64,000 nucleotides of DNA from Epiperipatus broadwayi (GCA_028023455.1 JAQFVV010006273.1:2480001-2544000); one strand, 5' to 3'; numbered from the stretch's first letter, positions 52,172 through 63,399 are shown. Notes: generated from the sequence alone by a model not told the origin. A program made the numbers and translations.

Positions 52172-55100
52172 CTGAAAAAAATATTAAAATGCATTTGATA
52201 TTAAATGATGTTATAAAATACGTAATAAAACTTTATATAAAAGGTATAAAAGAATTAATGATGAAAATTAAATAAAGAATACCAAAATATATGATGGGCA
52301 GGATGAAGATTTGTATATATTTAAAAATTAGTATTAACAATATCCCTTTTTAGACAAAGTAATATAGATATTGGGAAAAACAAATGCTCAAAAGTTGCAG
52401 TTCTGCTGAAACATTACTTTTAATTAGGTTTTTCTTTTAAATGTTATCTAATATATTCAAGGGCCAAATTGATCCAAGCCAGCTATATATATATATATTC
52501 TGCCCTCCCCCTCCGTCCACGTCCTCTCCATATAAAATTTATATAATGTTTAAAATATATTCCGGGTTCTAGCTCAGTTTAACAAATGAATAAATGAAAT
52601 ATCCAGCATTAATTAAAATGATTATTAGCTCTAGCTTTTAAAATACAAGTACAGTTATATTTATAAATGAATTAATAAATATTTATTATTTTCATGAGAC
52701 ATGGAGTGACGACACGGGGAACGAGACAGACTACATTGAGATATTATCCACATGATACTATCTCAATGGCATAAGAACACTATTCCCCCTTTTACTATAC
52801 TAAATAACTAACTTATAGTATTCTTACGACTTTCTAAGCTCTTTTCATTACGATTAAAATAATAATCATGTCTTAATATTCTTTGTAATCATAATCTAGC
52901 TCAATTAAATAAGATTAAGTAAATAAATAGAATAAATAAAATCAAATCAAATCTCAGGTTCATAAATTGTATTCTAACTGATTTAAAATTACGATAGTAA
53001 ACTATGAAAAGGGAATTTTATGTCATAATTCACTACGCAGCAACTAACAATAATAAATAATAATAATAATAATAATAATAATAGTATAATATAATCTTAT
53101 TACTTCCTAAATGAAATAAATAATTTACGTACGTGGCAGTATTTTAATAATCCGACAACAAAATACGTGTGGTAACATTAGCATATAATTTATTTTAATA
53201 TTGTGGCAACCAACTTATGACCAATAAATGATATAATTATGATCTTTTAATTTTATCATACAAATAAATTTTCAAAATTATTATAACACTTTTATGTTTA
53301 CCTATTTTGTGCAAAAACTATATGTCTGTTTCAATTATAAATGTGTATTGTGATATCATGCATCCATGTGGAGAAATAATAACGAAGACACAAAGCTTTA
53401 TAATAAATTTACAACAAAGTTTATTAATAACATAAACAAAAAACACTATTTTACATTATGTACATTGGATATCCTTACTCTCCTATCACAAAATGATTTT
53501 ACTAGTTTATACAATAAAACCAAACTTCTACTTATTTTTCTAGTTAATTCTTATCTTTGAAATACTTAAGAAAGTACAGTATTATTATTATTGGATTTCT
53601 TATTTTAGTTTAACTTGTTACAAAATGTATTTATTTATAATTATCACTAATACTTTGTATCCCTACTATTTTTAAAATTATATTTTTATAAAATTACATT
53701 CGTAGTAAACATTCTACAAAATCATAAAACTCTAATTTTATATTAGTTATATGGAATCCTACAGATTCAAAAACATTCTTCTACATTTGATCTTACGTTT
53801 TATTGTTCACTATACAATGCTTATTAATCTAATATACTCATTCAAGCCTTGCTTCGGATGGTAATTATAATTATTAACACACCATGCACAAATATATGTG
53901 TCTATTACACATTATTGAATTATTTCTTAACAAACATGCAACATTTATTTTCTAAATATTATTATAAAAATATTCAAATTTTATTATCACTTAAAAAAAA
54001 AAACTTTGTTTTAGATTTCTCTTTTAAAAATCTTATATTCGTTTCCAAATTGGTTTTAAACTGTATTATATGATTCTTTCTCTCTTTATGATTTTTGTAC
54101 TTTCACTTTTAAAATTACACAGTTCTAACACATTCCAGTAAATAAAATATTCTTACTTAAACGATAACATATCTTCAATTCTATTTTATTCATTATTTCT
54201 GTAAAAAATATCTTTCTGACGATGCAGATTCACGAAAACAAGGATAGCGAAAATAGATGCACAGGATCAAAACAACTAGAATATTATCCGTCATAAACTT
54301 TGACAATAATGGCACAGTGAATTCAAAGACACGATAGAGGAGTGACCTTTGTCTGTCTACCCACCTCTATTATAGGAGTGATGCTAAAGCTATTTCTTCA
54401 GCTTTATATAACATCAAAGAGTTTAAAAGATACGTAAAGACACTGTCCAAAATATATGTGTTCAGTGATAGGGCTTAGTTAGCTATACTGAAATCACACA
54501 AACTAACTATGATCCAAATACTTTATTTTTCTTATCTCTTAGCAAAACATCATCTTGGTTTCCTCTACACTAGTACTACCAAGTCACTATCCGATCTTAT
54601 TTCTCTAGATTTTTCTATACAGTACATCGACAAATTCTTATCTACATTTCTAACAATAATAAAATTCATTTTATTTCAAAACTATACAGCTGTTCTCTAA
54701 GAAAATCTTTTACTACTTTTCTCATATATTTATCATATACAAACTATTTTAAAATATCTAAATACTTTGTTACATGAAAGTTCAAAAGAATCACACAATT
54801 GTTTTGACAACTTATACTATTAATTATACTTGAAATAACTTATTGCATGCATATTTAAAATTATTCTTATCTCAGAATATGTTTTAATGTTGTATAAAAT
54901 GTGTACTTATAATTTTAAAACTTTCACACATCATTCTTAATCAATAGATGATCTGAAAAAAAATACATTATGCATTATGAATAAATACCAAAATTACCAA
55001 AACGATCTTGATCTTCTCAGTCGTGTTCTGTAGGCTTCACCATTCCATTAATTCTTGTAGATATTAAAACTTCCATACATACTTTTTATTTTTAAAACAA

Positions 55101-55499
55101 TATTTCTATCATTCTATTAAGCTATTATATTTAAATCTCATTATTATTAAATTTATGTTTATATGTTTTCCCTAATCTAATATAGCATTTATACTTTAAA
55201 TATAATCAATAAAAAAATATTTAAATTATATTTATGATACTTCTTCACCAGACTTTCTTGAACCGTTCATATTTAAGCTAAAAAAATATTTTATTTCTTC
55301 TTTTAGTCACTTAATGTTCTATTTTAAAGTAAAACAATTACTACTCTGTTTAATAAATCTTCATAGACGACAATCCTTGGTTTTCACAATATTGTATATA
55401 ATTATTAATTCATGACATTCTCTTCTACTATTGTCTGCTAATATTTTTCCCGCGCGACTTTTTTCCCGATGCATCTTGTACGTACTTTAAGGGATCACT
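52172..55499. other. AT-rich sequence without recognised gene
   Basis: This should contain the upstream intron of the ABCC-like gene, but no further exon was recognised. An (AAT)n microsatellite lies at 53046-53082. A minus-strand TATA-like site (TTATATAAAGCTG near 54395) with flanking GC-richer sequence could be an old LTR, but this is unsupported. Confidence 0.35.
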
Positions 55500-55547
55500 A
55501 AATCCGAGTATTACAGGATTTATCCTTCTGCCACTAGACCTCCCCGA

Positions 55548-56063
55548 ATGTTTGCCAATTCAAAACAACATAAACCAGGCGAACCGCTTAGATTAATGAT
55601 GGATTTCGCTGGCATGCACTATTTCGATACAGCCAAATTGGTTAATCAATTGATCATAGATTACCTTAATTTTGGCTCATACACAATAAATTCATCTTTT
55701 CAATTCATTTCCAGAATTAAAAACGTTCAAATCTCTCACAACTCTGTTATGGCCACGATGGATGTGAAAGAATTATATGGATCAATCAATAGAAAAGCAT
55801 CCATCCAAATTATACATGAAGAGTTGCTGCGAATATCTTGTCCTAACGAGAGAATTAAATTCATTATGGCTTTCTTGACATGGCTTGACTCCCATATTTT
55901 CACTCTTTTTGAAGATAAATGGTACACAATGCAAGATGGTTGGCCCATGGGCCTCCCTATCAGTGGCGTCTTATCCAGTATATACTTAAATAAATATGAA
56001 CAATCCATTATTCCAAAATATTTCAACACTAACCCAGACTTCATATATACGATATGTAGATGA
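55548..56063 (+). pseudogene. PLE reverse transcriptase, N-terminal and central part
   Basis: The open frame extends upstream of the ATG (PSATRPPRM). It contains KQHKPGEPLRLMMDF (template-grip region), VMATMDVKELYGSI (catalytic Asp block) and MQDGWPMGLPISGVLSSIYL. It breaks just before the Y-x-D-D box: RYVDDIFIIAS follows from 56056 in another frame, and further RT sequence (LDLSLSRDHHAIDYKMLVKP) continues to 56340. Confidence 0.9.
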
Positions 56064-56427
56064 TATTTTCATTATAGCATCTAAAAATAATATTTTAAAT
56101 ATACACCGCGTAATTACAAAGCACAACTAAACTATTTTTCTCTATCATATATGAAAACAATAACGAACTCAAATATCTTGATCTTTCCTTGTCAAGAGAC
56201 CACCACGCAATAGATTACAAAATGCTTGTTAAACCATTTGAAATCCGTAGCTGCATCCATCCTAATTCTAAATCACCTGCATCGCACAAATTCGCAGGTC
56301 TTAAAGCATTTCTGTTTAGAAACCATCATTTGTGTAAATATGAAGCACATAGGAAGGAAATGTAAACAATTACATTAAAGACCTACTAGCAGCAGGATTC
56401 AAATACAAAACTATTAGGAGGAAAGTC

Positions 56428-56949
56428 ATGAAATTTAACAGCACAATAGATGATAAATTGCCTCACACCAATCTACCCAGAATAACGGTCCCCTACATCC
56501 CTAAAATATCCAATAAACTAACGAAAACCTTAAGCAACAAATTCAGCATAATATTCAGAACTCCACCCAACACTAATAGGTTGATCAATAACTCCAAAGA
56601 TTACATTGATCCAGCGCTCACCCCACATGTGGTGTACTCCATTTCCTGCCCCCAGGCCGGATGCCACGCCACATATTATGGGGAAACGAAAGCCACAATT
56701 AACACCAGGTTGGCTCAACATCGGTACACCTTCAATAGAGCCCAAGTGAACAGCAGTACATCTTCTGTATTTTTTGAACATACTAAACAATCAGGGCACA
56801 ATTTCATACCCTCTAACCCCGTTATTTTATGCTCAGAACCAAACGACTACAGGAGAAAGATAAAAGAGGCATTCTACATTAACAGAGACATCCATGCAAT
56901 CAACAGAAGAGACACGTGCTTCGACATTTCGAAAAAATGGGCTACTTAA
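56428..56949 (+). CDS. PLE GIY-YIG endonuclease domain
   Basis: A 173-codon frame. It begins with the RT-endonuclease linker (RITVPYIPKISNKLTKTL, then FRTPPNTNRLINNSKD), followed by VVYSISCPQAGCHATYYGET (GIY-YIG core), the helix with ARG-type R (INTRLAQHRYTF) and EHTKQSGHNF with the conserved His, Glu and Asn region, ending AINRRDTCFDISKKW. The open frame suggests a rather recent copy, although the upstream RT is broken. Confidence 0.88.
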   Translation: MKFNSTIDDKLPHTNLPRITVPYIPKISNKLTKTLSNKFSIIFRTPPNTNRLINNSKDYIDPALTPHVVYSISCPQAGCHATYYGETKATINTRLAQHRYTFNRAQVNSSTSSVFFEHTKQSGHNFIPSNPVILCSEPNDYRRKIKEAFYINRDIHAINRRDTCFDISKKWAT

Positions 56950-56997
56950 CAGTAACTCATTTGAATATTCTCATTTACATATATCAAGTACATTTTC

Positions 56998-57045
56998 ACG
57001 AAGGCTATGAGTATGAGGCACGGTTCCTCGAAAACATTCAGCCAA
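56998..57045 (+). ncRNA. Decayed hammerhead-like motif downstream of PLE
   Basis: About 50 bp after the endonuclease stop, a hairpin GAGG-CACGGTT-CCTC is followed directly by GAAA, as in stem II of a hammerhead. The upstream core reads CTATGAG, as if a G were lost from CTGATGAG. Position relative to the ORF matches the other PLEs. Confidence 0.35.
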
Positions 57046-57141
57046 ATTTATTACTAACTATATTTTTTCTCTAATAATTTTACAATTAAGTATTTTTCAT
57101 TTTTACAAATAAGGAGAAATTAAAACCACATTTATTAAAGA

Positions 57142-57641
57142 NNNNNNNNNNNNNNNNNNNNNNNNNNNNNNNNNNNNNNNNNNNNNNNNNNNNNNNNNNN
57201 NNNNNNNNNNNNNNNNNNNNNNNNNNNNNNNNNNNNNNNNNNNNNNNNNNNNNNNNNNNNNNNNNNNNNNNNNNNNNNNNNNNNNNNNNNNNNNNNNNNN
57301 NNNNNNNNNNNNNNNNNNNNNNNNNNNNNNNNNNNNNNNNNNNNNNNNNNNNNNNNNNNNNNNNNNNNNNNNNNNNNNNNNNNNNNNNNNNNNNNNNNNN
57401 NNNNNNNNNNNNNNNNNNNNNNNNNNNNNNNNNNNNNNNNNNNNNNNNNNNNNNNNNNNNNNNNNNNNNNNNNNNNNNNNNNNNNNNNNNNNNNNNNNNN
57501 NNNNNNNNNNNNNNNNNNNNNNNNNNNNNNNNNNNNNNNNNNNNNNNNNNNNNNNNNNNNNNNNNNNNNNNNNNNNNNNNNNNNNNNNNNNNNNNNNNNN
57601 NNNNNNNNNNNNNNNNNNNNNNNNNNNNNNNNNNNNNNNNN
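57142..57641. other. Assembly gap (500 N)
   Basis: Exactly 500 unknown bases lie between the PLE tail and a TA repeat next to the 3' end of an RTE copy. The round size suggests a placeholder for a gap of unknown length. Confidence 0.99.
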
Positions 57642-57849
57642 GGGCACAATATATATATATATCATCATCATCAACCATTATCAATCCACTGCAGGATGAA
57701 GGTCTCTCCAAGTTTAATCCATCTTCTCCGATCTTTAGCTTCTCTTCTCCACAACACCCCTGCACATTTTCTTATTTCATCCATCCATCTCACATGTGGT
57801 CTCTTTCTGTGTCTTTTACAATTTCTTGGAATCCAATTTAAAATTTCAA

Positions 57850-58854
57850 TTATCTATTATCATCTCTTTTAGAAAGATGTCCAGCCCAACTCCATTTCAA
57901 TCTTTTAATTTTTTCAATAAGGTCAGTAACACCTGTTTGTTGTCTTACCCATACATTGCATTTTCGATCTCTTCTTGTTACTCCCAACATACATCTCTCC
58001 ATACTCCTTTGAGTGGTCTGAAGTCTCTGTATTGCTCTTCTATTAAGTGTCCAAGTCTCAGATCCATAAGTAAGAACTGGTAAAACACATTTGTTAAAAA
58101 CCATCATTTTCAAACACATAGGCATATTTCCTTTTAGTATCAAGTTATTTCTACCAAAAGCACTCCAAACAAGTTTAATTCTATGATTAATTTCCTCCAT
58201 TATGTTTCCATCTGTATTAATAATCTGACCAAGGTATTTGTAACTGTTAACTTCTTCTAATTTTTCAAAATCAATCTTTATTTTCATATTATGAGCAAAT
58301 TGATTAAACATTACTTTAGTCTTTTTAACATTTATCTTTAGTCCTACTTTTCTACTTCCATCTGCTAACTCCTGCAACATTTCCTGCAGCTCTGAAGCAT
58401 TATTTGCAAAAACAACTACATCATCTGTGAAATCTAAATGACTTAAATACTCTCCATTTACTTTCACTCCTTTAGTTTCCCATTTTAATCCACAAAATAC
58501 TTCTTGCAGCACTGCTGTAAAGAGTTTTGGAGATATGGAATCACCTTGTCTTACACCTTTCTCAATGTTGATTTTTCCAGTATCATTATGTAATCTAATT
58601 GTTGCTGTTGCATTTTTATAAATATTCTTTAAAATATGACAATATCCTGGATCTATACCTTGATGATCCAATGCTTTAATCACTGAAGAAATGTGTATAG
58701 AATCGAATGCCTTTTCATAACCTACAAATCCAAAACATAATGACAACTCATATTCGTTTGTCCTTTCTATGACTTCTCTCAATACCTGGATATGATCTAT
58801 TGTACTAAAACCACTTTTAAATCCAGCTTGTTCTCTTGGTTGGTGGAAATCCAA
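57850..58854 (-). pseudogene. RTE reverse transcriptase core, second copy
   Basis: The 334-codon frame spans [15 protein letters not shown] to [18 protein letters not shown] is intact, but FVGYEKAFDSI has lost the first catalytic Asp and FTDDVVVF has a changed F-A-D-D box. It is catalytically dead even without its frame breaks. Confidence 0.92.
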
Positions 58855-59140
58855 AGTTCTCTGTAGACGAGTTGTAATTATCTTGGTAAAAATTTTATAT
58901 AAAACTGATAAAAGGCTGATAGGTCTGTAATTTCTAATATCTTAATATTATTACTGCATTCTTCTAATCTTTCGGTACATCTTTATCATTTAGACATTTG
59001 GTATATAACTTTGCTAAAATTGTTTCTATTTCTTCACCTGCTTCTTTTAATATATCAATTATAATTCCATCATTTACTGGAGCCTTTCCTTTCTTCATAC
59101 ACTTAATTGCATGTCTCACTTCTTCATTTAAAATTCTGGG

Positions 59141-60163
59141 CTATTTGGAAGATGTAATAGATATAGGAGGTACTTGTTCTTTATTACTATATAATTCTTG
59201 ATAAAAATCTTCTACCAATTTCATGATGTCATCTCTCTTTTTAGTAATAATTCCATCTTTTTTTCTTATTGCAGATATAAATTTCCTACCAATACCAAAA
59301 TGTTGTTTAACATTTTTGAGACTTTTATTTTCTTCTACAGCTTTCCTTGCTATTTCACAGTTATACTTTCTTATATCATTTTCAACTCTTTTCCGTACCA
59401 TTTTACAAAATTCAAGATATTCAATTCTTTTTAATACATCATTTTTGTATATCTTCATATTTCTTCTTTTCTTCATAAATTCTCTAGTCTCAGTAGAAAT
59501 TTTATTAGTCAATTGCTGCTTTTTTCTACCAGCTATGTTTGTTGCAGTTTTTAAAAGTGTATCAGTTATTTTCATATTAATTTCATTCAAATCTGAATCA
59601 TGTTCAAAATCTCCTAACACTTGAAACCTTTTTGTAAGTTCTAATTTAAATTCATTAGAATGTTTCTGAAGATTAGGAATATCAACTGTAAATATTGTTT
59701 TTCTTAATAATTTTTGTCTCTCTAGTTTTACATTAACACGTATCTTACACCTTACTAATCGATGATCACTTCCTGTGTTAAATTTATTAAGAACATTACA
59801 ATCTTGAAATATGTATTTTCTGTTAGTCAAAATATAATCCAATTCTGCTGTACCTTCATTTGGATGCTTCCATGTCCATTTCCTTTTAACATTTTTCTCA
59901 AAAAATGAATTCATAATATAAAGTTTTTCTTTTTCTGCAAACTCCACAAGTCTATGTCCTCTCTCATTTCTATTACCATAAACAAAATTACCTACAGCAA
60001 TTTCATCTTTCATTTGTCTACCAATTCTAGCATTAAAGTCTCCCATAACAATTTTAAAATGTTGTTTACTCTGATCAAAAGCCTTTTGTACATCCATATA
60101 AAAATCTTCTACTACTTCATCACTATGAGAACTTGTTGGGGCATAAACCTGAATTATCTGCAT
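59141..60163 (-). pseudogene. RTE endonuclease C-terminus to RT N-terminus, second copy
   Basis: The 340-codon frame contains [44 protein letters not shown] and the basic linker up to QVPPISITS. It is open across the position of the nonsense codon in the first copy, showing that endonuclease and RT were one frame. Confidence 0.92.
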
Positions 60164-60181
60164 TTGGTATCTGCTATTAAG

Positions 60182-60601
60182 TTATATAACTAATCTTGCC
60201 ACTCTGTCCGATACACCATCAATCTCCACAATATTGTTCTTCCACTTTTTATTTATAATGAATCCTACTCCACTTGTATTTTCAATATGTGTGCCTTTAT
60301 AATAGAGTATATGTCCACTTTTTAAATCAATTGTTTCTTCTCCTTTTCTTCTAACTTCACAAAATCCAATAATGTCCCATTTAATATAAGACAGTTCTTT
60401 TTCTAATTCTTGCAATCTTCCTTCACTTGAAAGTGATCTGCAGTTGTAAGTACCTAAATAAAAAGTCGTCATCAAATGGCAACCTGGGTCTGCAATCAGG
60501 GGATGCTTAGCACCCTCCGCCTTCGGCCACCAACCGCTGCTTTGGTTGGTGACTTTACAGCCTCCTGGGAATAAGGGCCATGCTTTATTTTTGTCTGTCA
60601 T
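60182..60601 (-). pseudogene. RTE endonuclease N-terminal part, second copy
   Basis: The 139-codon frame starts at the same ATG as the first copy and includes YNCRSL, the [10 protein letters not shown] block and [10 protein letters not shown]. It passes the point where the first copy lost a base and ends at a TAA that is CAA in the first copy. The two copies therefore carry different disabling mutations. Confidence 0.9.
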
Positions 60602-60902
60602 AATTGTATATATGTATTGGAAAAATATTTATCATTTACACAAACATTCATTCTGCCTTATCAGGCACTGAGAAGAAAGACCATGGTGTTTCTTGATTTT
60701 AAACTCAGAGGTAAAAAGCCAATAAACTCACCACGCTGGCTAATGCGTGTTGATGAGCAGCCCATCCATGTTCATATACTATATGATTAAATCACATAGT
60801 AATAACAGATGCAATGACAAGAACGTATGGAGTGGACATTAGGAATTTGCCCTGCTCAGTTCCTTTAAGGCTTCCAAGAGGAATCAAAGGGTCTCCTTTC
60901 AG

Positions 60903-60903
<1 letters not shown>

Positions 60904-60960
<57 letters not shown>
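60904..60960. repeat. TA microsatellite
   Basis: A (TA)n tract between the 5' end of the RTE copy and the outer end of the PLE palindrome. Both elements seem to have used TA-rich targets. Confidence 0.95.
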
Positions 60961-60963
<3 letters not shown>

Positions 60964-61016
60964 TTCAAAACAATACAATAATTAATACAGTAACAATATT
61001 TTAAACAAATATATAC

Positions 61017-61075
61017 CAATTTAATAGAAGTACTTTCAACTATCTATGTAGTCGTTGCCAACTAGACTCAAATTG
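61017..61075 (-). ncRNA. Hammerhead of PLE family a, minus copy (A6 changed)
   Basis: The same helices as the plus copy (63238-63296), but the core reads TTGGCAA, so the conserved A6 is G. Stem II, GAAA, palindromic stem III AAGTACTT and the outer stem CAATTT/AAATTG are kept. Confidence 0.6.
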
Positions 61076-61569
61076 TATTAGAAAAAACCGTTACAAATGT
61101 AAACAAAAGTAATACGTCATACATCAATTTTCCCACAATTCATTAATTTTTATATTGACTGCCTGTCTATTTATCAACTGTTGCTTTTCACTTTTTATTA
61201 ACATAGCTTCTTTAATTTTGCATTTATTATTATTTCTTTCAATACACAGAATTTTAACTTTATTAAAATCAAAATCAAAACCATAATTACATGTTACATT
61301 ATGATCAAAAATACTGATGGTGATACATCATCATTTCTAACATTCTCTTGTCTTGATTTTTGCACTCGTTTATATAATAACAAATGCTCCCTTGATCTTT
61401 TCTCCAATGTACATCGAGATTCCCCAATATATGCCTTTCCACAAACACCTAGCCATTTATATATTGCACAACTTTGATTTAAAATACTCCACCTATTTTT
61501 TGAATTATTTATTAATCTATTTAAATTAGGAGTAGTATAAAATGCAACTCGACATATATTTTTATATAT

Positions 61570-62130
61570 CTATTTTATAAATTTAACCTGTTCATTACAA
61601 ATAAATGGTATTGATATCCAAGTATATTTTATTTTATCAATATCTATAGCATCTAAAATATTTCTATTATTATTAAACTTAGTAACAATATTATAAATTA
61701 ATTTATGATCATATCCAACATTTAACAAATCCATAATAAATACATTTATGTTACTTATTTTATCAGAACTATATTTACATAATTTATTATTCCTAAATAA
61801 AAATGATTTTAAACCGGATAATTTATGTGCTATTGGCACATTTGAATACCAAGGAATATATCCTCTTTTTTCAATATCTTTTATTACCATACAATAATCT
61901 AATTTATTTTTATTACGTGTAACTTTAATATCTAAATACTGAATTGACTTTTTTTCTTCAAAAGATTTACTCCATTTTAAACCTTCTAAACTATTTAATT
62001 CATTGAATAATACATTTATAATATCTAAACTTCCACAAACGAAAACATCATCAACATACCTGTAATAAATTTTAATACCTTGGCAATATATATTAGTATT
62101 AAGAATTATATCTTCATATCTTGATACCAC
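61570..62130 (-). pseudogene. PLE reverse transcriptase C-terminal half, minus copy
   Basis: This 186-codon frame is identical in protein to the start of the plus copy, with YYRYVDDVF (catalytic Asp pair) and [17 protein letters not shown]. It stops at 61567-61569 where the plus copy reads CAG. The GIY-YIG region continues to about 61130 with one small frameshift near 61310. Confidence 0.9.
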
Positions 62131-62181
62131 AAAACTACATATTTGTGAAACAAATATGTAGTTTCACAAATATGTAGTTTT

Positions 62182-63189
62182 GTGGTATCAAGATATGAAG
62201 ATATAATTCTTAATACTAATATATATTGCCAAGGTATTAAAATTTATTACAGGTATGTTGATGATGTTTTCGTTTGTGGAAGTTTAGATATTATAAATGT
62301 ATTATTCAATGAATTAAATAGTTTAGAAGGTTTAAAATGGAGTAAATCTTTTGAAGAAAAAAAGTCAATTCAGTATTTAGATATTAAAGTTACACGTAAT
62401 AAAAATAAATTAGATTATTGTATGGTAATAAAAGATATTGAAAAAAGAGGATATATTCCTTGGTATTCAAATGTGCCAATAGCACATAAATTATCCGGTT
62501 TAAAATCATTTTTATTTAGGAATAATAAATTATGTAAATATAGTTCTGATAAAATAAGTAACATAAATGTATTTATTATGGATTTGTTAAATGTTGGATA
62601 TGATCATAAATTAATTTATAATATTGTTACTAAGTTTAATAATAATAGAAATATTTTAGATGCTATAGATATTGATAAAATAAAATATACTTGGATATCA
62701 ATACCATTTATTTGTAATGAACAGGTTAAATTTATAAAACAGATATATAAAAATATATGTCGAGTTGCATTTTATACTACTCCTAATTTAAATAGATTAA
62801 TAAATAATTCAAAAAATAGGTGTAGTATTTTAAATCAAAGTTGTGCAATATATAAATGGCTATGTGTTTGTGGAAAGGCATATATTGGGGAATCTCGATG
62901 TACATTGGAGAAAAGATCAAGGGAGCATTTGTTAGTATATAAACGAGTGCAAAAATCAAGACAAGAGAATGTTAGAAATGATGATGTATCACCATCAGTA
63001 TTTTTTGATCATAATGTAACATGTAATTATGGTTTTGATTTTGATTTTAATAAAGTTAAAATTCTGTGTATTGAAAGAAATAATAATAAACGCAAAATTA
63101 AAGAAGCTATGTTAATAAAAAGTGAAAAGCAACAGTTGATAAATAGACAGGCAGCCAATATAAAAATTAATGAATTGTGGGAAAATTGA
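62182..63189 (+). CDS. PLE reverse transcriptase (C-terminal half) plus GIY-YIG endonuclease
   Basis: A 335-codon frame open from the palindrome centre to a TGA, beginning at a GTG that is not a real start. Residues 22-30 are the Y-x-D-D box (YYRYVDDVF). Residues about 105-200 are RT thumb. Residues about 221-335 are the GIY-YIG domain (CAIYKWLCVCGKAYIGESRC, then EHLLVYKR, FFDHN and the C-terminal [17 protein letters not shown]). The RT N-terminal palm and fingers are missing. No stop breaks the domain pair, so it is young. A hammerhead starts about 50 bp after the stop. Confidence 0.92.
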   Translation: MVSRYEDIILNTNIYCQGIKIYYRYVDDVFVCGSLDIINVLFNELNSLEGLKWSKSFEEKKSIQYLDIKVTRNKNKLDYCMVIKDIEKRGYIPWYSNVPIAHKLSGLKSFLFRNNKLCKYSSDKISNINVFIMDLLNVGYDHKLIYNIVTKFNNNRNILDAIDIDKIKYTWISIPFICNEQVKFIKQIYKNICRVAFYTTPNLNRLINNSKNRCSILNQSCAIYKWLCVCGKAYIGESRCTLEKRSREHLLVYKRVQKSRQENVRNDDVSPSVFFDHNVTCNYGFDFDFNKVKILCIERNNNKRKIKEAMLIKSEKQQLINRQAANIKINELWEN

Positions 63190-63237
63190 TGTATGACGTA
63201 TTACTTTTGTTTACATTTGTAACGGTTTTTTCTAATA

Positions 63238-63296
63238 CAATTTGAGTCTAGTTGACAACGACTACATAGATAGTTGAAAGTACTTCTATTAAATTG
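63238..63296 (+). ncRNA. Hammerhead ribozyme of PLE family a (U3-A8 type), plus copy
   Basis: Outer stem I CAATTT (63238-63243) pairs with AAATTG (63291-63296). Inner stem I TAG/CTA, core TTGACAA (63252-63258), stem II CGACTA-CATAGA-TAGTTG, GAAA (63276-63279), loopless palindromic stem III AAGTACTT, predicted cleavage after 63285 (UU). Stem II differs from the 50.3-kb copy by a compensated C-G to T-A pair. Confidence 0.7.
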
Positions 63297-63399
63297 GTAT
63301 ATATTTGTTTAAAATATTGTTACTGTATTAATTATTGTATTGTTTTGAATAATTATATATATTTTATTATAATTGGAATACAGACATTGATTAATAATT

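Larger units (their letters stand above)
49185..50430. mobile_element. Head-to-head pair of 5'-truncated PLEs (family a)
   Basis: A minus copy (about 49815 down to 49185) and a plus copy (about 49812 to 50430) meet at 49800-49830. Each has the end of RT, a GIY-YIG domain, a stop and then a hammerhead at the outer end. The arms stay similar to the outer limit at TA-rich flanks. The two copies have diverged separately: an Arg codon is TGA in the minus copy, and indels break the plus copy near 49860. Confidence 0.88.
55500..57060 (+). mobile_element. Penelope-like element of a distinct lineage (5'-truncated)
   Basis: The order is RT (55500-56340, two frames), GIY-YIG (56428-56949), then a short tail. 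Codon use and GC are higher than in the other PLEs, and the GIY-YIG region keeps a CPxxGC-type Cys pair (SCPQAGC) absent from family a. A one-base frameshift near 56060 splits the RT at the YVDD box. A hammerhead-like remnant follows at 57000-57045. It is adjacent to the assembly gap. Confidence 0.9.
57654..60905 (-). mobile_element. Near-complete RTE-clade LINE, second copy
   Basis: Highly similar to 6692-9982 over its whole length, including the 5' leader (60602-60905) and (TGA)n tail. It lies within TA repeats at both ends. Lesions: CAA to TAA in the endonuclease near 60181, a TTG to TAG nonsense change near 59140, a 23-bp deletion near 58940, a TGG to TAG change near 58960 and a 4-bp deletion near 57855. 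The RT catalytic block FVDYEK is FVGYEK here and FADD is FTDD. Confidence 0.95.

Noticed and set aside
50475-50512. tRNA gene from the GGGTTCGAACCC hairpin
   Set aside because: Only a T-arm-like hairpin is present. There are no D or anticodon arms, and the surrounding features look like an LTR start.
51094-51130. CTGATGAGG on the minus strand as a further hammerhead
   Set aside because: No stem II hairpin followed by GAAA at the right distance.
57086-57765. Long minus-strand ORFs spanning the N gap
   Set aside because: They consist mainly of unknown residues from the 500-N gap.
59223-59624. Plus-strand ORF over the second RTE copy
   Set aside because: Antisense shadow of the minus-strand RTE polyprotein.
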